Positions 14,412 to 20,731 of a DNA stretch of 42,346 nucleotides are shown piece by piece. The DNA is from a virus. Numbering within the stretch: the stretch's first letter is position 1; each line of letters begins with the position of its first letter. The DNA lies in IMG/VR virus record IMGVR_UViG_3300032309_000420, positions 1 to 42,346 of that record. The stretch is one strand, 5' to 3'. The position numbers were made by a program, and so were the translations under genes. The notes under the pieces were generated by a model. It was not told where the DNA came from and did not search any database. It worked only from the letters and a program-made list of their open reading frames with translations.

Positions 14412-15593
14412 ATGGCAACGAGTCAAGAAACAAGACTTAAGAAAGCCCACGTTGCACTACTCAAGCACCCCGAAACAGCGTTATATTCGGGGGTTATACT
14501 TATGGGTAAGAGTAGTGTCGATGATGAGAAGTTTACGGCATACACCGATGGCTTTAACAAACGATATAGTCGAGAGTTTATATCCAAGTTAAGTGATGAG
14601 GAGTTACGAGGTATTGTTATGCACGAGAACTTACACGTCGCATTGAAACACATGCAACGATTTACTAATGAGTTTAAGGCTAACCCACACTTAACCAATG
14701 TGTCAGCAGATTATGTTGTGAATGATATCATCAACAACTTTACGGATAAGAATATATGTAAGTTACCCGAAGGTGCGTTGTATGATGCCAAGTTTCATAA
14801 TTGGTCTGTGCGTGAAGTGTATGAACATCTTAAGAAAGAAAGCAAAAAGAATGATGATGGTTCGACAAATGTCGAATCGGGTATTGATAAACTTAAACCA
14901 TTAGATGAGCATGACTTTGAAAATGCAAAACAGATGACACCCGAACAGATTGCTGACCAAGCAGGCAAGATTGACAGAGCATTACGAGAAGGTGGCATAC
15001 TTGCAGGTCGTATGGGTGCTAAGATACCACGTCAGATATCGGACTTACTTGAGCCTAAAGTTAATTGGCGAGAGGTCTTACGTGATTTTGTAACATCGGC
15101 ATCACGAGGTTCAGAGGAATATACATGGCGAAGGTTTAACAAACGACTCATGGCGAATGATATTTATATGCCAAGCCTTGAAAACGAAACCGTTGGCGAA
15201 CTCATAATAGCCATTGATACATCGGGTTCAATCGGTGGTGCAGAACTTACAGAGTTTGCATCAGAACTGGCTTCGATTTGTGAATCAGTTAGTCCCGCAC
15301 GTGTGCGTGTTTTGTGGTGGGATACAGAGGTTCATGCTATGCAGACATTCGATGACGGATACAATAACATCGCTAGTTTGCTAAAGCCAGAAGGTGGGGG
15401 TGGAACAATGGTTTCGTGTGTAGCAGAATATATCAACGAGCATAAACTAAAAGCTGAGGGTGTCATTGTGTTTACCGATGGTTACCTTGAGAGTGATATC
15501 AAGTGGGATATATCTACACCAACTCTATGGCTTATCACTCAAGCTAAAGACTTTCAAGCACCAAGTGGTAAGGTAATCAAAAAAGATGATTAG
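14412..15593 (+). CDS. VWA domain protein with N-terminal metallopeptidase-like domain (DUF2201)
   Basis: A 393-residue partner of the MoxR ATPase. The N-terminal domain has HENLH (residues 71-75) and DYVVND about 25 residues later, as in the putative metallopeptidase domain DUF2201_N. The C-terminal VWA domain carries the MIDAS motif DTSGS (269-273), GGGGTM (328-333) and FTDG (354-357), all intact for metal binding. A linker around 140-165 is charged and contains the palindrome-encoded STNVE (151-155). In RavA/ViaA- and MoxR/VWA-type systems the VWA protein presents targets to the ATPase. Here it is 12 bp downstream with its own AGGAG. The target in the infected cell is unknown. Confidence 0.85.
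   Translation: MATSQETRLKKAHVALLKHPETALYSGVILMGKSSVDDEKFTAYTDGFNKRYSREFISKLSDEELRGIVMHENLHVALKHMQRFTNEFKANPHLTNVSADYVVNDIINNFTDKNICKLPEGALYDAKFHNWSVREVYEHLKKESKKNDDGSTNVESGIDKLKPLDEHDFENAKQMTPEQIADQAGKIDRALREGGILAGRMGAKIPRQISDLLEPKVNWREVLRDFVTSASRGSEEYTWRRFNKRLMANDIYMPSLENETVGELIIAIDTSGSIGGAELTEFASELASICESVSPARVRVLWWDTEVHAMQTFDDGYNNIASLLKPEGGGGTMVSCVAEYINEHKLKAEGVIVFTDGYLESDIKWDISTPTLWLITQAKDFQAPSGKVIKKDD
14861..14876 (+). repeat. TTCGAC palindrome (centre AAAT), inside a gene
   Basis: TTCGAC-AAAT-GTCGAA, in frame as STNVE (residues 151-155) of the VWA protein, in its interdomain linker. Confidence 0.75.
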
Positions 15594-15759
15594 ACACGAA
15601 ATATTATATGAAATAAATAAAATTATTAGTCGCTACCCTGTTAATAAAAATAGTAGATTATGTAGGCTATGGATAAAATCACATAGGTTAAATGATAGGA
15701 AATTAAATAATCTATTAAAAGGATATAGATTACATAAAATGATTAACTCAGTAAAATAA
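15586..15759 (+). CDS. Possible 57-residue basic protein
   Basis: An ORF from ATG 15586 overlaps the end of the VWA gene by 8 bp and reads to TAA 15757-15759. The product is basic, rich in Lys, Arg, Asn, Ile and Leu, and predicted helical (MIRHEILYEINKI, then LNNLLKGYRLHKMI). The SD is weak (AAGG 13 bp upstream), so translation would rely on coupling. The overlap and the lack of any alternative content in this gap support it. Function unknown; a small nucleic-acid-binding protein is possible. Confidence 0.45.
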   Translation: MIRHEILYEINKIISRYPVNKNSRLCRLWIKSHRLNDRKLNNLLKGYRLHKMINSVK

Positions 15760-15950
15760 GTCAATGGGGAACTGTGCGACTAGTGGTCGCTTTGAGGTGA
15801 GAGGTAATAAACACTATTAAAATATATTTTGAACACACTTGCGTGACTAAAGATATTGCCGAAAGGTTAGTAATTAGTATGGCTCTTAAAAGTTTAAAGT
15901 AGCTTGAATATCGAAACCTAAGCTACACCCCACCAATTAAGGAGAACTAG
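15760..15950 (+). promoter_or_regulatory. Structured leader region without a gene
   Basis: About 190 bp with no convincing ORF. Near its start is CAATGGGG, resembling the sequence downstream of the 9874 and 12097 promoters; a TAAAAT (15752-15757) could be a -10 box but no -35 box is evident. Two hairpins are readable: GCGAC/GTCGC (15776-15780 with 15786-15790) and GTAGCTT/AAGCTAC (15899-15905 with 15920-15926). The second ends about 13 bp before AAGGAG, so it could affect translation of the 15951 gene. A structured 5' leader or small RNA is possible. Confidence 0.35.
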
Positions 15951-16247
15951 ATGTCAACGATTTATAATGAAGACGATGATATAGATTTTGATATTGACGA
16001 TATCGACCATGAACGTATTGAAGAAAAGATTAAACAGGCGAGTAGTGCTATGTTTAAACAACTTATGGAGATGGCTATGATAGAGGAATTCATAGATGAT
16101 GAGTTAATGAAAAAGAGGATATGGTGTTTAAGAAAACAACCTTACACTATCACTCACTATGATATTGACCATTACATGAACAAAGCAACGGTAGAAGAAA
16201 TAGATGCAAGAGTAATAGAACTTACTATTCAATTAGCAGAGAAATAA
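15951..16247 (+). CDS. Small acidic protein, unknown function
   Basis: A 98-residue protein with a strikingly acidic N-terminus (residues 6-20, mostly Asp/Glu with Ile) followed by helices (HERIEEKIKQASSAMFKQLM). AAGGAG lies 7 bp before ATG 15951. Highly acidic small early proteins of phages often mimic DNA or bind host proteins, but there is no specific evidence here. It ends one base before the next ATG. Confidence 0.65.
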   Translation: MSTIYNEDDDIDFDIDDIDHERIEEKIKQASSAMFKQLMEMAMIEEFIDDELMKKRIWCLRKQPYTITHYDIDHYMNKATVEEIDARVIELTIQLAEK

Positions 16248-16248
16248 T

Positions 16249-16560
16249 ATGCCATTCAGACACATGACTAAATCACAAATGCTTGCATGCGGATATTCAA
16301 TGGGTAAGGCAGACTCACAGAACACGAGAGTAGAGGTATATAGAATGTCTAAAACAATAGAAGAAGTTAAAGAACGAAATGAAATTTTGCAAGAACTAAA
16401 TAAGTTAGCATGGCAATTAAGAATTAGGAGTAAAGAGTCACAACGTATTAATTGGCATTATGCTAGACGAAACAAAGAAACTAATGCTCAGTTAAAGAAA
16501 CTATTAGCTGACATGAAAATAGAGTATGTATATCAACAAGCAGGAGGGGTAGATGAGTAA
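16249..16560 (+). CDS. Small basic helical protein, unknown function
   Basis: A 103-residue protein. The first 20 residues (FRHMTKSQMLACGYSMGKAD) resemble a short conserved phage N-terminal motif; residues 30-95 form a Lys/Arg/Glu-rich helix likely to be a coiled coil. The SD is weak (AGAGAAATA), so coupling to the preceding gene one base upstream is likely. A later in-frame ATG at 16345 is possible but has no SD. Function not recognised. Confidence 0.6.
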   Translation: MPFRHMTKSQMLACGYSMGKADSQNTRVEVYRMSKTIEEVKERNEILQELNKLAWQLRIRSKESQRINWHYARRNKETNAQLKKLLADMKIEYVYQQAGGVDE

Positions 16561-16717
16561 AGAGAAACAGAAAGAAATTATAGTAAGTAATATAAGAGTA
16601 AAAGGATATGTCAAACATGCTAACGGTAAAAAAACATTGTTTGATTTTAATAAATATGACTTTGAACCTAAAGCATTGACAGGCATCTTTGAAGAGTTAG
16701 GAAATAAATATAATTAA
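16553..16717 (+). CDS. 54-residue basic protein
   Basis: An ORF with a strong SD (AGGAGGGG, 16542-16549) and ATG at 16553, overlapping the previous gene by 8 bp. The product begins MSKEKQKEIIVSNIRVKGYV and ends in an acidic helix (GIFEELGNKYN). It looks like a small beta-then-alpha protein. The SD and overlap make it likely real despite its length. Function unknown. The palindrome at 16721 starts 4 bases after its stop. Confidence 0.7.
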   Translation: MSKEKQKEIIVSNIRVKGYVKHANGKKTLFDFNKYDFEPKALTGIFEELGNKYN

Positions 16718-16720
16718 CAA

Positions 16721-16736
16721 TTCGACATATGTCGAA
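16721..16736 (+). repeat. TTCGAC palindrome (centre ATAT)
   Basis: Perfect copy in the gap between the 16553 and 16756 genes, 8 bp before GAGGAG. Confidence 0.85.
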
Positions 16737-16755
16737 ATAACTAGAGGAGAGTATC

Positions 16756-17781
16756 ATGGCAGGAAGTATTAACTACAATCAATTAATGTGGACATATAAA
16801 AATTTACCACCATATAAAAACACAAACGAATATCCCTATTCAAACAGACATCATAGATATAAATATTTTATACCTGTCGAAGTCAATGGTAAGATTGAAT
16901 TCAACGTGCATTACTATTGGGGAAGTGAACAGACAAATTATAGTATGGCAGAGTTTGAACAATTTGCATACACATTAAATAAACGTCAACGTGATAAGTT
17001 TTATTACAATGAAAGTCCAGAGGGTATACCGTATATGACAAGATATATTTCTAAACATAAACCATTTGGTATTGTAAGAGATGATAATACCGTTGAGATA
17101 TTGTGTGCATATATGGGACAAGGTGAACGTATGATTATAAGTGAACAACTAGGAGTAAGTGCATACTTTATGCAAGAAGTTTCATCTGGTGGTGTTATCT
17201 TTACTGATAGATATGCACAACATCGTAGAAGTTTAAAACGACCTGCCTTCGTAGGTATGCGATTCAACGTAGATACTGGAGAATTACATGAGTCATCTAG
17301 ATATAAGATAGATGTAAAAGTAGTGGACAGAAAAAAATCTAATCAACTTATGAAAGAACATGTAGATAAGTTATCTATGATTAAAATGTTTTATAATTCA
17401 ACTGATGCAGAAACATTAATTTCAGACATAAAAGAAGCTATCAAAACCCATGCGCCCGATGCTTTAAATGAAACCCCTTCATCTTATTTTGAAACTGCAA
17501 GACGGTTATGGGATATCGATGCTATTGCATCATCTTACTTTTATATGTTAGCATACTATATTGGTAATGCGTATTGGGCTGTAAAGTATGGTTCAAGTAT
17601 GAGTGAGCCTACAAAAATGTATAAACAATTATTACCAAAAATGAAGAAAGATTTAAAAGGTAATGCCGATGTATTTACTAGACGAACGTATTGGGATTTT
17701 GAAAAAATCTATCCATCAGCTAGATGGGGTTTAGAGCTTACCGATATGCAAGGTAATCATCTACAACAGATACATGGCTAA
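16756..17781 (+). CDS. Unknown 341-residue protein
   Basis: A 341-residue, aromatic-rich soluble protein. The N-terminal part is Tyr/Asn/Lys-rich (YKNLPPYKNTNEYPYSNR), the middle has predicted strands, and residues 255-290 include SSYFYMLAYYIGNAYWAVKY, a hydrophobic helix that may be buried rather than membrane-spanning. No nucleotide-binding or catalytic signature is visible and I do not recognise a family. GAGGAG is well placed before ATG 16756, and the stop abuts the palindrome at 17782. It is one of the longest orphan genes in the early region. Confidence 0.75.
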   Translation: MAGSINYNQLMWTYKNLPPYKNTNEYPYSNRHHRYKYFIPVEVNGKIEFNVHYYWGSEQTNYSMAEFEQFAYTLNKRQRDKFYYNESPEGIPYMTRYISKHKPFGIVRDDNTVEILCAYMGQGERMIISEQLGVSAYFMQEVSSGGVIFTDRYAQHRRSLKRPAFVGMRFNVDTGELHESSRYKIDVKVVDRKKSNQLMKEHVDKLSMIKMFYNSTDAETLISDIKEAIKTHAPDALNETPSSYFETARRLWDIDAIASSYFYMLAYYIGNAYWAVKYGSSMSEPTKMYKQLLPKMKKDLKGNADVFTRRTYWDFEKIYPSARWGLELTDMQGNHLQQIHG

Positions 17782-17797
17782 TTCGACATATGTCGAA
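17782..17797 (+). repeat. TTCGAC palindrome (centre ATAT), last copy
   Basis: It begins on the base after the TAA of the 16756 gene. The ATG inside it (17790) is in frame with the next gene but has no SD, so it is not taken as the start. Confidence 0.85.
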
Positions 17798-17813
17798 TCA
17801 ACATAGGAGAAGT

Positions 17814-18188
17814 ATGTTAGAACACACAGGGTTAAAAAATGTTACAGACTTAGGGCCACTTGAAAAAGTAAAAATGGTTCCCTATTATGTAGTGCCCATC
17901 ATAGTTAAAGATAATAGCTATGAAGTATTTTTATCAAAGGGCTTGGTAAGAATGTTTAATGATGACACCTTGCCAAGCTTTCTTAAAAGTAGATTGACAC
18001 TAGCTAAAGTATCAACCACGTATATCTTTCCCGATAACGAAATCTATACATCTGATGTATATACTTGTCGTGTAGATGATATGCACCACGTAGGTTGGCG
18101 AGCATCAGAGTCACTCTATGCAATCGCAGTATTTCAAGATGAAATGAATCAACTCGAAGGACGAAATGACACCCGAAGCAAAAGTTAA
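17814..18188 (+). CDS. Unknown 124-residue protein
   Basis: A 124-residue protein using ATG 17814, which has TAGGAGAAGT directly upstream; the in-frame ATG at 17790 lies inside the palindrome and is rejected. The sequence looks alpha/beta: VPYYVVPIIVKDNSYEVFL, then LTLAKVSTTYIFPDNEIYT and YTCRVDDMHHVGWRASESLYAIAVF near the end. No known motif. It overlaps the VRR-NUC gene by 23 bp. Confidence 0.7.
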   Translation: MLEHTGLKNVTDLGPLEKVKMVPYYVVPIIVKDNSYEVFLSKGLVRMFNDDTLPSFLKSRLTLAKVSTTYIFPDNEIYTSDVYTCRVDDMHHVGWRASESLYAIAVFQDEMNQLEGRNDTRSKS

Positions 18189-18453
18189 GAATAAAATAAA
18201 AAAGTTTTTAGATAAGTTAGGGTGTTATTATTTTTTCCCACAGACAGGAGGATATGGCAGAAGTGGAGTGCCCGACATCATCATCTGTCATCAAGGTAAG
18301 TTTATTGCCATAGAATGTAAGGCAGGTAAAGGTGTAATAACTGCGTTGCAAAAAAACAACATCGACCGTATAAATTCCAATGGTGGCTTGGCAATCGTTA
18401 TAAATGAGAGTAACATAGAGTTATTATTGACTCTAGTAAAGGAGAAAGTATGA
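18166..18453 (+). CDS. VRR-NUC domain nuclease
   Basis: A 95-residue stand-alone VRR-NUC nuclease of the PD-(D/E)XK superfamily. Key residues are visible: an N-terminal Glu (E4), GVPDIII with Asp37, ECKAGKG with Glu50 and Lys52, and Gln62 in the following helix. Phage VRR-NUC proteins cut branched DNA such as Holliday-junction-like structures, and this gene belongs to the replication/recombination set with PolA, the SNF2 helicase and the Cas4-like nuclease. Length is typical of phage versions. It overlaps both neighbours (23 bp and 4 bp). Confidence 0.9.
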   Translation: MTPEAKVKNKIKKFLDKLGCYYFFPQTGGYGRSGVPDIIICHQGKFIAIECKAGKGVITALQKNNIDRINSNGGLAIVINESNIELLLTLVKEKV

Positions 18454-18674
18454 CAGAAAGTGCATTAAATAAACAAGTAGATGGCACGCATTATAAAGAT
18501 ATGGCGATACAACCCATCATCTATATCTATGCAAATAAAATCCCATTCATCGAAGGCAACATCATTAAATATGTTTCTAGATGGAAAAACAAAAACGGCT
18601 TAAAAGATTTAGAAAAAGCCCGTCACCTAATCGATATGCTTATCGAGTTCGAAACCAATCAATCTAAAGTTTAA
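18450..18674 (+). CDS. DUF3310 family protein
   Basis: A 74-residue protein matching the DUF3310 pattern almost throughout: KQVDGTHYKDMAIQPIIYI, then EGNIIKYVSRWKNKNGLKDL and KARHLIDMLIE. It is a very common small phage protein, all-helical, sometimes annotated as a nucleotide-metabolism or kinase-associated protein without firm support. ATG 18450 overlaps the VRR-NUC stop (ATGA) and follows AAAGGAG. Confidence 0.9.
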   Translation: MTESALNKQVDGTHYKDMAIQPIIYIYANKIPFIEGNIIKYVSRWKNKNGLKDLEKARHLIDMLIEFETNQSKV

Positions 18675-18708
18675 ATAAGAAACCAGTTCTCTAGAAAAGG
18701 AGGATACT

Positions 18709-19095
18709 ATGCTAGAACAAGCATTGGTGTGTCTTGCCACAACGATTTACATGGAGTCTGCATCAGAACCACGTCAAGGCCAAATTGCCGTCGGTTATGT
18801 ATTGTTTAGACGAGCAGACTTTGATTACAAAAATGTATGCCGTGAAATGAAACGACCTGCACAATTTAGTTGGTATGGTTATGTCAAACCCCCACAGGTA
18901 ATTCGACAAGAGTATAAAGACCTAGCATATAAAGTGTTACATCGTCTAGAGGTAGACTATTCATATGGCGCAACACATTTTCACGATACCACTATCACAA
19001 AACCAAAATCATGGTATAATCTAAAACCAGTAGTCAAATGGTCAAAACTAATATTTTATAAACAAGGAGAGGGTAAATATGCAAGAAACCCTTAA
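18709..19095 (+). CDS. SleB-like cell wall hydrolase (putative endolysin)
   Basis: A 128-residue single-domain protein of the Hydrolase_2/SleB family: ATTIYMESASEPRQGQIAVG with the catalytic Glu16, QFSW (52-55) and GATHFH (87-92). These enzymes are lytic transglycosylases/hydrolases of peptidoglycan. No signal peptide is visible, so release would need a holin, or it may be an arrest-type enzyme acting otherwise. The SD (AAAAGGAGG) is very strong. The location among replication genes rather than virion genes is unusual for a lysis gene. It overlaps the 19079 gene by 17 bp. Confidence 0.8.
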   Translation: MLEQALVCLATTIYMESASEPRQGQIAVGYVLFRRADFDYKNVCREMKRPAQFSWYGYVKPPQVIRQEYKDLAYKVLHRLEVDYSYGATHFHDTTITKPKSWYNLKPVVKWSKLIFYKQGEGKYARNP

Positions 19096-19333
19096 ACAAC
19101 AACCCTACGCATGGGCAATAGAAGAATTCAATATCAATGGTGATTTAGTGTGGTCATCTATTACACAATTTAGACCAACCGAATTGTCATGGATACGCGA
19201 TTTGCCATCTAAGAAACATTACATTTCAATCACACCTTTATTTAAAGATGAGTCGCAGACAGAAAAGATTACAGGTGTTAAAAGTTATAGAGAATCAACA
19301 AAAAGATTAACAGAAGCTTATGGAGGGTTATGA
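19079..19333 (+). CDS. Unknown 84-residue protein next to the endolysin
   Basis: A soluble, alpha/beta-looking protein with PYAWAIEEFNINGDLVWSSI, then KKHYISITPLF. The first strand pair and the ITPLF sequence resemble a short phage family ending in 'YITPLY' that I recall but cannot name. GGAGAGGG precedes the start, and the stop overlaps the membrane-protein gene (ATGA). Function unknown; it is translated with the endolysin. Confidence 0.6.
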   Translation: MQETLKQQPYAWAIEEFNINGDLVWSSITQFRPTELSWIRDLPSKKHYISITPLFKDESQTEKITGVKSYRESTKRLTEAYGGL

Positions 19334-19524
19334 TGGATAAGTTAATTATAGGTATAATTATTGTTGTAGCAATATTTACAGGATATGGATTGGGTTCATA
19401 CACTCATATGCAAAAGAAATCCAAAGTCAATTTAAAATGCATACAAGGTGAACTATATGAAGAAGTAAAAACTAATATGTTTGTTAAGTCACACTTACAA
19501 TGTTTTGAACAAAGGAGTTTTTAA
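19330..19524 (+). CDS. Single-pass membrane protein (candidate lysis accessory)
   Basis: A 64-residue protein: residues about 5-24 (LIIGIIIVVAIFTGYGLGSY) form one clear transmembrane helix, followed by a hydrophilic, Lys-rich tail with two cysteines. The topology (short N-terminus, one helix, soluble tail) would suit a small holin, spanin-like or release factor, and it lies two genes after the SleB-like gene. No family is recognised, so the lysis role is inference. ATG 19330 overlaps the upstream stop; GGAGGG is upstream. Confidence 0.65.
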   Translation: MMDKLIIGIIIVVAIFTGYGLGSYTHMQKKSKVNLKCIQGELYEEVKTNMFVKSHLQCFEQRSF

Positions 19525-19706
19525 TGGCAACACAACAGATACACAAAAGTAAAAGACACGCTAACCCTTTTAAAACAAAGACGGGGAAAGATAGATTAAA
19601 AGCATTGACATTAAAAGTATTATACGAGATGCTTGATAAGGTAAAAGAAGCAGGCAAAAAGCGTGCCAAGATAGCTAAAGAAATTGCAAGACGAGAAGTA
19701 AAGTGA
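19524..19706 (+). CDS. 60-residue strongly basic protein
   Basis: A Lys/Arg/Ala-rich helical protein (KSKRHANPFKTKTGKDRLKA, then KAGKKRAKIAKEIARREVK) with no acidic cluster. Its charge suggests nucleic-acid binding, but there is no recognised motif. AAAGGAG is 5 bp before ATG 19524, which overlaps the previous stop by one base. It overlaps the next gene by 4 bp (GTGA). Confidence 0.6.
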   Translation: MATQQIHKSKRHANPFKTKTGKDRLKALTLKVLYEMLDKVKEAGKKRAKIAKEIARREVK

Positions 19707-19891
19707 TTTCGTTTAGTCATGCAGTTGTAGATGAAGATGGTGAGATTGTCCGTAAGTATAGATGGTCAGCCAAAGAAGCTAAGTGGCATAAAGAACAAGG
19801 TAAGAATGTAATTAAATTAGAAGTAGAAAAGCAATCGAGTATTAGTCCGTTTCAAGAATGTTTAAACTTAGTAGGAGAATGTTTTATATGA
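19703..19891 (+). CDS. 62-residue protein, GTG start
   Basis: It begins at GTG 19703, overlapping the previous stop, and ends at TGA 19889-19891, overlapping the next ATG. The sequence (VDEDGEIVRKYRWSAKEAKW, then EQGKNVIKLE) looks like a short strand-turn-helix protein. The chain of 4-bp overlaps supports real translation. No function is recognised. Confidence 0.6.
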   Translation: MISFSHAVVDEDGEIVRKYRWSAKEAKWHKEQGKNVIKLEVEKQSSISPFQECLNLVGECFI

Positions 19892-20136
19892 GAGCATATG
19901 CACGAATTAAAGATGACGACATCATCAAACATGTATTAGACTATATGTCTAAGTTTCCAAACGCTAGCCGAAATCAAATTATGCAACATACCATTGGTAA
20001 TCATACTAGATTGAGAGAGCTAGAAAGTAAAGGTTTAATTACTTTACCTGCACCACAAAAGAGAGGGCATGCATGGAGGAAACATTTTAAAATAGAACAA
20101 AGTAAATTTAGTGATTCCAAAGGAAGCCTTTTTTAA
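19888..20136 (+). CDS. Winged-helix-like small protein
   Basis: An 82-residue protein with ATG 19888, chosen because AGGAG is 10 bp upstream and ATGA overlaps the previous stop; a longer start at 19858 lies inside the previous gene. Residues 5-52 (DDDIIKHVLDYMSKFPNASR, then NQIMQHTIGNHTRLRELESKGLI) fit a helix-turn-helix/winged-helix pattern: helix, helix, recognition helix, then a wing. A DNA-binding role is plausible; the target is unknown. The basic C-terminal tail supports nucleic-acid binding. Confidence 0.65.
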   Translation: MRAYARIKDDDIIKHVLDYMSKFPNASRNQIMQHTIGNHTRLRELESKGLITLPAPQKRGHAWRKHFKIEQSKFSDSKGSLF

Positions 20137-20331
20137 ATGAGTGACGAAGCCGACATAGCCAATGATTATCTACAACAGATGATTAATACCGCCTTAACTA
20201 ATGCACATAATAAAGCTACTACACCCTCAAACACAACGGGTAAATGTATATGGTGTGAGGAAAGTATAGGTGATAGCCGTCGTTGGTGCTCGGTAGATTG
20301 TAGAAATGAATATCAAAAACACCACAAATAA
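20137..20331 (+). CDS. TraR/DksA-like C4 zinc-finger protein
   Basis: A 64-residue protein beginning DEADIANDYLQQMI, with a C-terminal finger CIWC (37-40) and CSVDC (51-55) separated by SIGDSRRW. This is the typical short phage TraR/DksA-like protein, where a helical arm reaches the RNA polymerase secondary channel in the longer homologues. Whether this short version binds polymerase is not known. The start directly follows the previous TAA, with AAAGGAAG upstream. Confidence 0.8.
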   Translation: MSDEADIANDYLQQMINTALTNAHNKATTPSNTTGKCIWCEESIGDSRRWCSVDCRNEYQKHHK

Positions 20332-20365
20332 TTTGCATATTAAACAAAAAAAGAGGAGACGTATT

Positions 20366-20638
20366 GTGCAAAACGCAAAATTAAATAACTTTGACCCCCA
20401 TGCAAGGATAGCTATCAGACATTTTGAAGATTGGCAACGAAGAGTTTTTGTTAAAAACGCAAAAAGAGGTTGGAGGTTCTTTCAACCTGATTCAATAAAT
20501 AAACCTACACCACGTTCAGCAAGAGAGGCTTGGGGAGGAACATATCACAAAGATGACTTCACTAAAAAAGAAGACAGAAACGAAAACATTTTACTTGCAA
20601 TATTTATAATCTCACTTATAATACTATCTGTAATATAA
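20366..20638 (+). CDS. Small protein with C-terminal membrane anchor, GTG start
   Basis: A 90-residue protein using GTG 20366, with GAGGAG about 8 bp upstream; an in-frame ATG at 20306 sits inside the preceding gene without an SD. The N-terminal part is basic and aromatic (IAIRHFEDWQRRVFVKNAKR, then WRFF), and the last 17 residues (ILLAIFIISLIILSVI) are a transmembrane tail anchor. Function unknown. Confidence 0.6.
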   Translation: MQNAKLNNFDPHARIAIRHFEDWQRRVFVKNAKRGWRFFQPDSINKPTPRSAREAWGGTYHKDDFTKKEDRNENILLAIFIISLIILSVI

Positions 20639-20731
20639 CAACGGGCGAAAGCACTTTATTTATATAAAAATTCGTGATGGTATTTTTGCTATTATAAAAC
20701 CGCGAGTAGCCCACCAATTTAGAAAGCATTC

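Noticed and set aside
15830-15903. HTH-like remnant (ACTAAAGATATTGCCGAAAG region)
   Set aside because: It has no valid start or SD and is too short to support a gene.
15899-15936. tRNA-like element ending in CCACCA
   Set aside because: Only one 7-bp hairpin is present; no D, anticodon or T arms can be drawn.
8498-17797. TTCGAC palindromes as LexA/SOS boxes
   Set aside because: The ACATATGT centre resembles Gram-positive LexA boxes, but the arms and order differ, the centre varies freely, and most copies lie at SD sites rather than promoters.
8498-17797. CRISPR array
   Set aside because: The short repeats are irregularly spaced by hundreds of bases, separated by genes, with no spacer structure.
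17790-17813. Start of the 124-residue gene at ATG 17790
   Set aside because: This ATG is part of the palindrome itself; the in-frame ATG 17814 has a good SD.
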